Made by a program: the position numbers and the translations under genes. From Phoronis australis (lineage: Eukaryota; Phoronida; Phoronidae): a stretch of DNA of 64,000 bases. The stretch is from assembly GCA_002633005.1 (NCBI GenBank), contig NMRA01000014.1, forward strand, positions 1,398,838 to 1,462,837, given 5' to 3'. Positions 58,501 to 64,000 of this stretch are shown one piece after another; position 1 is the stretch's first letter, and the number at the start of each line of letters is the position of its first letter. The notes beneath the pieces were generated by a model. It saw nothing but the letters and a program-made list of their open reading frames with translations, did not search any database and was not told where the DNA came from.

Positions 58501-61500
58501 ATCTAGAGTGTACTAATCGTGACCAACAATCTTTGTAACATATTAAAGAATGCATTGATTTTTAAAATAGAAGTGTTGACAGTCATTCTACCTTGAGATG
58601 GGAACACGCTGGCTGCAAACCTTCAAACACTGTTTTAGCACCTTGAAAGATAATAAATAAGACTAAAGCACTAAATCTTTGATACATGGCCCTGTGACCC
58701 TCGCCAACCGTCCACCTTATTAACTTACAAGGCCTGCTATACCAGCAAGTGTGACTAATGCTTTGTGCGAGTCAGTTGAAAAGTGTGGGAGAAAGACCAA
58801 CCATGTAGCACACAGACTCCACCTTGTGATAAAGTGGTAGACTACTAATCAGTTTTGAACATCCAAATAGTGCACAAAGGTGACTACACCAGTTTTGGGG
58901 GAAATCTCCAGGAGAGGGTTTAGTGTGAATTCATGCCATCTTCCAATTTTTTTTTATTTAGACCACCTACTGTTACTGAACTGGTCTCTGCTTGGATCAG
59001 AAGAGACTTTTGGGATTGGAAAGAACTACTGTTTGTAGTTGATGTATTAATGGGATGACTGATCTAACATTTCTCTGTCATTCTTTGACTTCATCAGCTG
59101 GGATACATTCCTTTTGTTTCATGTTCAATGGAAGAAAACTAAACAAAACTAATAGTCTCACTAAATAATTTCATAAGGTTGGTAGAGAACACATAGATTA
59201 ATTCTTATTAACACAATCAAGCAAAAACGCTGTACATTGACAGTTTTGGCTACTCACAGCAGCCATGTTCGGAAGCTATTGAACACTGGAAAGACACTCG
59301 TCCTGTTGAGTCAGAAAATAACTTGAGATCTTGACGGATTAGAGAGTCTATTTGGGTGAGAAAAAAGGGCTCAGTTATGAACAGAAACAATGGGATATAA
59401 ACTATCTAAAATTTGGAACAGTGTCACCACCACGCCACCTAGTGTCCAATGGCTTTCAAAGATGACTGCTGTGAGTAGCCGAAACTGTCAAGATACAGCA
59501 TTTTTGCTTGGTTGTGTTAATAAGAATTAATCAATGTGAACACCTAACAGTCAATTACTACTAGAGTGGGTGTCTTACAATGATGTCATCCAGCGAAGAG
59601 TCAATGACTTGGTAGTTATCAGGTAAGCAGTAAAACTTGTGCGTCTCCAGGTTAAGGTAGACATGATGACCCTCCTGAACACTGTGGGTGTAGGCATGTG
59701 ACTTCTGACCTCGCCCTGTAACAGTATAGTCATCATATATTACTTATAATAAAACAATCTTATTCATTTAGAAAGCAAACATCATGTGGTAATTACATTT
59801 TCATAACGTAATTCAGTACACTCGATACTTTTCTGCACAAAATTCAGTTGTTGTCACACACAATAATTTCAGTTTTTACACGGCCCGTGTTTCTGCAGAA
59901 GTTTTTGAAAGCATTCAGATAATGGTAGACTGCACATAAAAATCCGAAAATTAAACGGCACAAACTTGGTATGTTAAGATAAGGTAGGACACTAGAAAGA
60001 TGGCCAATTTTGGCTAACTTCAGAACATATGGTTGATCGGGTTTGTATAAAACTTTCAGATAGTATGCTTTAAGCACTGTTCTCNACAGTTTCGGCTACT
60101 CACAGCAGCCATCTTCAGAAGCTATTGAACACTGGAAAGACACTCGTCCTATTGAGTCAGAAAATAACTTGAGATCTTGACGGATAAGAGAGTCTATTTG
60201 GGTGAGAAAAAAGGGCTCAGTTACGAACAGAGACAATGGGCTATAAACTATTTAAAATTTGGAACAGTGTCTTCACCATGCCACCTAGTGTCCAATGGCA
60301 TTCAAAGATGACTGCTGTGAGTAGCCGAAACTGTCAAGGTACAGCATTTTTGCTTGGTTGTGTTAATAAGAATGTGAAAACTAACAGTCAATTACTACTG
60401 GAGCGGGTGTCTTACAATGATGTCATCCAGCGAAGAGTCAATGACTTGGTAGTTATCAGGTAAGCAGTAAAACTTGTGCGTCTCCAGGTTAAGGTAGACA
60501 TGATGACCCTCCTGAACACTGTGGGTGTAGGCATGTGACTTCTGACCTCGCCCTGTAACAGTATAGCCAACATACTTATAATAAAACATTCTTATTCATT
60601 TAGAAAGCAAACATGTGGTAATTACATAACGTAATTCAGTACACTCGATACTTTTCTGCACAAAATTCAGTTGTTGTCACACTCAATAATTTCAGTTTTT
60701 ACACGACCAGTGTTTCTGCAGTAGTTTTTGAAAGCATTCAGATAATGGTAGACTGCACATAAAAATCCAAAAATTAAACGGCACAAACTTGGTATGTTAA
60801 GATAAGGTAGGACACTAGAAAGATGGCCAATTTTGACTAACTTCAGAACATATGGTTGATCGGGTTTGTATAAAACTTTCAGATAGTATGCTTTAAGCAC
60901 TGTTCTCCAAAACTCTGAATTGCTTTTAAAATGTTTTATTTTTGCATAAAAGCAGTATCAAAATAGGACCTTTATGATTTTTCATGAAAACAATGAAGTG
61001 GAATTAATTAAAATGAAATGAAATAATTCAGAAAAAGTGTAGCAGCATTTTTGGTATTTTAGTAAAAAAAATGTTATACTATAGCCCCAGTCCTATGTAA
61101 TCATGCATGAACATGGCAGTCCGGGAAAGTGAAATCCAATTCAGGTAGACAAAGTCTACTCTAAGTTTAAAATATACAGTTAAATACTTTAATTTAAAAA
61201 GTACTTTTTTCCAAATAGCTGCAGAAATCAACTACACTCAAGTTGTGGAATGCACATTCATAGCTGGCGTCTTTACCTAGTATTGGAATAAAGATCATTT
61301 GTTACCTACCGGCGACCTGGTTATATAACTTTTGGGCCCATCTTGGGTACTTTGTCGGAGCACTCGTAGGCCTGAAAGCTAGGTTCTCAAATGTAACCAG
61401 GCCATCGACAGGTAACAATCTTTACTTCAATACAATCAAGTTCAAGTTCAGTCCAATGTACGGTCTTTTCTCTAATAGTTTGTACACTCTATTAGTTACT

Positions 61501-63692
61501 ACACGGCCCTTGAAATATGATGTACCTTGGAAATAATTGGATACTGGCTGTGGTAATCAACCAGTCTTAAGTTCTGGTTCTGCCCAACATACCTTGGAAA
61601 TATTTGCCACAAACAAGACATGCATAGACGTTCAAGTTAGACAACGAAATGGAACACAGCTTCTCAAAGTCAAAGTCCAATACAGATCTGAAAATAAACA
61701 AAATATGTTGACCACCATAGCTGATAGAACAGAGATCATGAATGTGATATTAGATGTAAAGAACTGAGCCATAATTCATGTTTTTCATTGAATGCGTAGT
61801 CACCAGGTATGACCAGCTCATCCGCTCACCAAGAACTGTTAAACAACATGATGTGAAAATCAACATTTTGCGAGTCTGCGCAAAATTATTTCAGCAAAAA
61901 TACAACTTACGAGTACAGGAAGTTAAAGAAAGGAAGCACAATTATCAAAAGCTGAAATGGTTGCTGGAGTTACTTTTGATGCTCAATATTACAAGGTAAT
62001 ATTATGCTTTTGAGATCTGAAAATACCACACTAGGTTATATGTGGAGATAACTCTGACCAGAAATCATTAAGCTCATACATGCTAGTGTTGGTTTGAGAG
62101 AAAAATGACTGAATACGAGGTTAGATGGAAACAATTAAATTCAACATGTGGACTTCCAACGTTTCAGGCAAATAAAAACAGCCAGCACCCAAATCCTATT
62201 TTGCAATTTAATTCTATCAATTCTGTTTTAAATACCACTTTCACCTGTTAATAGTGTCGAGGTATGGGCACATACGACGGATGTCCTTCTTCACGGGGAC
62301 TGAAAAGAGAAGAATTACGAATGGAGGATTGAAGCTGTCTTGCACAATGTGGGAATCGGCTCATGTAGGAGTCCTACTAAGAGTGTCCACATACAGTGGT
62401 ATTCAAAAACATGTCGATGAATTTTGTCAAAATTTGTTTGGTTTTATTGAAGTTATGGCAAAATCCTACAATGAAAACTGCCAAGTATTTCTTTTCTTCC
62501 AAAACGTGAGTTAGCGTGCGCCTGTTATGCTAACGCTCCACTCATTCGAAGTTCTTTGTTTGTCAGGCAGAGGGTAGTTGGTGTTTCTCAAAATTTTTGG
62601 AGGTTTTCTTGTGAGTGACATTGATTCCTGCATGAGTCACCTTTTTTAAAGAGGAAAAAGTTTTACATCAGCGTGAACAGTTTGTTATGAAACATGCTTC
62701 AGGTGAATCATATGAGCCTCTGTTAGCCACTCGCTAAAGGGCAATTGCCTCTGAATGGTTAGCATGCTTGCCGGTTTTATCAGTGTTCCTGGCTTGATTT
62801 CCAGGTCGGGTAATCTCGACAATTACTACAACTGGCATAAACGGATGATATGCCGATGAACCACTACATGGTTCCTGGAATCTCAGAACGCACGCTTACT
62901 GGTAGTGGTGATGCTAGACTCCTAAACCAGGAGTCTAGGACCTTAATGTGGGACAATCTTGGGATTCACTTTCTATTTGGCCATCCTGGTGAGGTGGAAG
63001 CCTAGGAGTAGGATCTTTTTATGTTATAACACTAGAATCTTGTGTTCACCCACTAGGTGGTGCACATGTATATAGGAAAGGGGGGAAAAGCTGTGAAATG
63101 TGCTTCTGGTGATTCAGCCTTTGTTAGCCACTCGCTAACGGGCAATTACCTATTAGGTAAATGGTTAGCACACTTGTCAGTTTTATCAGGGTCGCTTATT
63201 GGATTCCCAGGTTGGGTAATCTCGGCACTTACTGTCTATAAGCTCAATGAACGAAAAAGTAGTACGAGTCAAGTGCAAGCTACAAATATAAATGGGAGGA
63301 AATATGTACAAAAATAGAGGACAGAATGTCTATGCACATAGAGTAAATGAAAATAGAAGTATAAAATGATAACACTTGGCATTGCCGCAATAGAGACCAC
63401 GCTGACATTCCCAACCTTGGTATAAAAAGTGAGTTAAAACATTGATAAAGCCGATAAAGGTGCGGATATATTCGGCCCGGCCGGGTACACAATGATTTAT
63501 TTTTCTTACCCGCAGCAACTAGCAAAGTGCCGTCTTCCATCGACCATATCTGCATTTTGCAGAGAGGTAGTGATACTCGTACAAAATCAAGAAATACTTA
63601 GTAATATTTATTGACTTACTAGAGTCTTCCTCGTCAATTTGGGAAGACGATCGCTTCAGAGCAGACTTCAAATGCACACTGGAGGCATCCAT
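49500..63692 (-). CDS. USP39: USP39, U4/U6.U5 tri-snRNP-associated protein (13 exons, complete)
   Basis: Thirteen exons give a 1515-nt frame of 504 residues. USP39 (yeast Sad1) is a catalytically dead ubiquitin-protease-like splicing factor needed for tri-snRNP function in the nucleus. Shown here: an N-terminal UBP-type zinc finger (CPYLDTINR, YACLVCGKYFQ, KSHAYTHS) and a USP fold that opens with GLNNIKANDYCNVVLQ. The catalytic Cys position is Asp, and the His-box Gly-His is replaced (GTYRVH). Downstream blocks (DNYKNVKRPPGD, LWNPRNFKAHVSPHEMLQ, GTGKWYELQDL) match the family. The N-terminus is short, at 24 residues before exon 2, and lacks the longer Arg/Ser/Glu-rich head of vertebrate USP39. 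The ATG has a good context (AAAATGG). Exon 4 exists in two copies, and the count includes one. Confidence 0.96.
50240..50745. repeat. About 59-bp minisatellite next to the USP39 exon 12 donor
   Basis: Eight units contain 'actgaccattttcatccact' and 'ctacatagatctcctgtact'. The last unit runs to within 10 bp of the donor. Minus-strand frames through it (MVENGQYLP-like) are repeat artefacts. Confidence 0.93.
50753..50839 (-). CDS. USP39: USP39 exon 12
   Basis: Encodes GTGKWYELQDLHVADILPQM and ITLSESYIQ. 87 bp, phase 0-0, donor GTAAGA. Confidence 0.96.
51705..51846 (-). CDS. USP39: USP39 exon 11
   Basis: Encodes NIDFGELLSPEARSRHKLTT, YDLVANIVHDGEPG and GTYRVHILQK. The USP His-box GHY is GTY here, consistent with lost protease activity. 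142 bp. Confidence 0.96.
52273..52334 (-). CDS. USP39: USP39 exon 10
   Basis: Encodes RFTKNTFILEKNNTIVNFPV(K). 62 bp, donor GTAAGT, phases 0 to 2. Confidence 0.95.
52875..53144 (-). CDS. USP39: USP39 exon 9
   Basis: Encodes KDEEKQELLLQPEYQETMEE, IIPQVPLFNILAKFNG and KLPPFIILAVK. 270 bp, phase 0-0, donor GTATGT. Confidence 0.97.
53152..53395. repeat. About 50-bp degenerate minisatellite next to the USP39 exon 9 acceptor
   Basis: Units contain 'gtgactggtggtggtcaggg' and 'aaactggatgtg' variants. It starts about 10 bp upstream of the exon 9 acceptor on the minus strand. Confidence 0.8.
54665..54813 (-). CDS. USP39: USP39 exon 8
   Basis: Encodes DPIDFISWFLNTLHLALGGG then VINKTFRGKMRIYSRKMPPL. 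The donor is the weaker GTCAGT. Phases 1 to 0. Confidence 0.94.
55118..55343 (-). CDS. USP39: USP39 exon 7
   Basis: Encodes ALSHVTPLRDYFLQEDNYKN, VKRPPGDQLFLLVQRFGELL and WNPRNFKAHVSPHEMLQ, up to FQITAQG. These are highly characteristic USP39 blocks. 226 bp, donor GTGTGT. Confidence 0.97.
56445..57575 (+). CDS. Intronless 376-residue protein of unknown function, nested in USP39 intron 6
   Basis: The frame is opposite to USP39. Residues about 8-62 (VRVCWSQVELPDELLSTISS to LTWKKEQ) look like a small folded domain. About 63-265 is polar, Lys/Ser/Glu/Gln-rich and probably disordered. About 266-355 is ordered again (LRNQLLAEVLGETPVMVCFN, then a helix HLYNTYCDILNNPAHRKVE followed by a charged heptad-like stretch). 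AATAAA lies at 57581-57586, only 6 nt after the stop. I do not recognise the family. Length, codon regularity and the poly(A) signal argue for a real gene, possibly an old retrocopy. Confidence 0.7.
   Translation: MTDGKCRYETVRVCWSQVELPDELLSTISSVQNKGYTLHWAVSGTGDSDDVTMKLTWKKEQHSNDRTASKSSNLVPYKGESVGNPTEVSYTSGSSCKEQLRNHTDKDVSLQKIKQSECAKSKVSLDEKKSGLCHLKDTGESQNPMERENEGYIPNKKVAGYAQWATEKEAGYELYNRNLVQLSTSKSKETGNRNQHGLITSEETCVRSDPNSACSSQTKQHCHKIHVQREQQPRPISIVCNCLDHNTHSRSTQTQVSGLNLRTLSREEPPNRELGRIVQLRNQLLAEVLGETPVMVCFNMDKSEISVKYSGDHLYNTYCDILNNPAHRKVERDNESLRHQLAVMLEAVKCEDSKRQVSLQTQHSSQDHQLESQCEI
57581..57586 (+). terminator. Poly(A) signal of the nested gene
   Basis: AATAAA begins 6 nt after the TAA stop of the 376-residue frame, implying a very short 3' UTR. 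Confidence 0.6.
57707..57762 (-). CDS. USP39: USP39 exon 6 (dead Cys box)
   Basis: Encodes GIVGLNNIKANDYCNVVLQ. The USP Cys-box position holds Asp (NDY), as in other USP39 proteins. A Cys two residues later replaces the usual Ala or Met. Confidence 0.95.
58388..58484 (-). CDS. USP39: USP39 exon 5
   Basis: Encodes YVLNPTFTHTHISNLDNNPK and ends in AFDRTSYLPG, the linker between the zinc finger and the USP domain. Phases 0 to 1. Confidence 0.94.
59187..59541. mobile_element. Foldback (MITE-like) element beside exon 4
   Basis: 'gattaattcttattaacaca' and 'gctactcacagcag' in the left arm are inverted in the right arm ('tgctgtgagtagcc', 'taataagaattaatc'). The arms are about 90 bp. The second copy at about 60086-60375 lacks most of its left arm, cut at the N. 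Confidence 0.8.
59579..59715 (-). CDS. USP39: USP39 exon 4, proximal copy
   Basis: Same 137 bp, splice sites and protein sequence as the distal copy. Including both copies would break the frame, because each enters in phase 1 and leaves in phase 0. Only one can be used per transcript, or one copy is an assembly artefact. Confidence 0.8.
60416..60552 (-). CDS. USP39: USP39 exon 4, distal copy
   Basis: 137 bp encoding GRGQKSHAYTHSVQEGHHVY and LNLETHKFYCLPDNYQ, ending in SSLDDII. Acceptor TTACAG, donor GTAAGA, phase 1 to 0. The translation is the same as the proximal copy. Confidence 0.9.
61593..61687 (-). CDS. USP39: USP39 exon 3
   Basis: Encodes SVLDFDFEKLCSISLSNLNV followed by YACLVCGKYFQ, the zinc-finger CxxC. 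95 bp, phases 2 to 1, donor GTATGT. Confidence 0.95.
62245..62299 (-). CDS. USP39: USP39 exon 2
   Basis: Encodes PVKKDIRRMCPYLDTIN(R), the first zinc-finger cysteine block. Acceptor TTTTCAG, donor GTGAAA. Confidence 0.93.
62721..62822 (+). repeat. tRNA-derived SINE, copy 1
   Basis: 'tgttagccactcgctaa' and 'gcaattgcct' are followed by an A-box-like ATGGTTAGCATGCTTG, a B-box-like GGCTTGATTTCC and 'gggtaatctcg'. The same order occurs in copy 2. Confidence 0.7.
63112..63222 (+). repeat. tRNA-derived SINE, copy 2
   Basis: It repeats 'tgttagccactcgctaa', 'gcaattacct', ATGGTTAGCACACTTG and 'gggtaatctcg' about 390 bp after copy 1, with point differences and a short insertion. Confidence 0.7.
63620..63692 (-). 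CDS. USP39: USP39 exon 1
   Basis: Start codon at 63690-63692. It encodes MDASSVHLKSALKRSSSQID and EEDS, then donor GTAAGT. It ends in phase 1 and joins exon 2 in frame. Confidence 0.85.
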
Positions 63693-64000
63693 TTTTCACG
63701 CCGTGTGTGTTGTACGTCATCAGAATACGCGTTTGCGGAGACCAAAACCTAATTTTGGAAACAAAGTTTTTTATCAGAAACATAAAAATGTGACAAAAAG
63801 TTAAAAAAGACAAAAGCAAAATAAAAATGCCACATAAACGAAATTTTGTTTAACATTTTCAATTAGTGGACATATTCGTCAAAATAGGCTTTTGGGACGC
63901 TTATGAAACTGCGGTGTTAGTGATGACGAAGTTCGTCAACAAAAGCAGACCTGTGCAGGAGAGCTGTGCACTGACAATATTCTCGGGCAAGAAGAGAACG
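63693..64000 (-). promoter_or_regulatory. USP39 5' flank (5' UTR/promoter region)
   Basis: This sequence lies upstream of the USP39 ATG. No TATA box or initiator can be assigned with confidence, and no other gene is visible before the window ends. Confidence 0.4.

Larger units (their letters stand above)
59230..60906. repeat. Tandem duplication of about 820-840 bp around USP39 exon 4, with single-N join
   Basis: Copies at about 59240-60084 and 60086-60906 share exon 4, both flanks and the terminal 'tttaagcactgttctc'. They differ at a few percent of sites, like two alleles. The N at 60085 lies exactly at the junction. Confidence 0.92.

Noticed and set aside
63280-63555. 91-codon minus-strand frame resembling a WD-repeat start (MQIWSMEDGTLL)
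   Set aside because: USP39 exon 1 splices directly and in frame to exon 2 at 62299. This frame has no fitting splice sites and no further repeat blades.

Overview
The window is animal genomic DNA. It has GT-AG introns, domain-per-exon extracellular genes, a spliceosomal ubiquitin-protease-like gene with 13 coding exons, Penelope-like and LINE-type retroelement remnants, MITEs and tRNA-derived repeats. Dense intronic minisatellites, a single-N junction beside two slightly different copies of one exon, and the lectin/WSC/discoidin/sushi mosaic fit a highly polymorphic marine invertebrate, such as a lancelet, hemichordate, mollusc or brachiopod. The sequence alone does not let me choose between these.

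Region 1, about 1-29.5 kb, plus strand. This is one large mosaic extracellular gene, entered after its 5' end. I can join 29 exons, nearly all separated by phase-1 introns. The order is C-type lectin domain (two exons), a short Cys-containing linker, a second C-type lectin domain (one exon), WSC, linker, F5/8 type C (discoidin) domain (four exons), WSC (two exons), 15 sushi/CCP domains (one exon each) and a final WSC (two exons). From the second sushi exon on, the array has a period-three order (a-b-c), and every type-a exon is exactly 180 bp. One a-b-c triplet has been duplicated recently together with its introns. The introns carry a gapped LINE-like element (10-11.6 kb), Penelope-like fragments with hammerhead-ribozyme-like cores (8.7-9.2 and 14.4-14.8 kb), MITEs and at least ten minisatellites. 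Two of these arrays appear to derive from the gene's own WSC exons.

Region 2, about 29.5-37.5 kb. I see no supportable gene. It holds degenerate modular repeats, short hAT-like ends and several diffuse repeat families.

Region 3, 37.5-39.9 kb, minus strand. This is an intronless 796-residue type II membrane protein with two glycosyltransferase folds: an N-terminal domain resembling GT12 (GM2-synthase-like) and a C-terminal domain resembling GT7 (chondroitin GalNAc-transferase-like). It is the most unusual protein in the window.

Region 4, about 39.9-49.1 kb. This is transposon-rich. It holds two element-sized intervals bounded by inverted hAT-like CAGTGGCGGATCTA ends, a degraded minus-strand copy of a transposon-associated gene (GCDTTS family) and MITEs.

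Region 5, 49.1-63.7 kb, minus strand. This is USP39, the Sad1/Snu66-pathway tri-snRNP factor, with a complete 504-residue reading frame over 13 exons. The exon encoding part of its zinc finger is present twice, across a single-N junction. An intronless 376-residue plus-strand reading frame of unknown function is nested in its sixth intron. Two tRNA-like SINE copies lie in its first intron.
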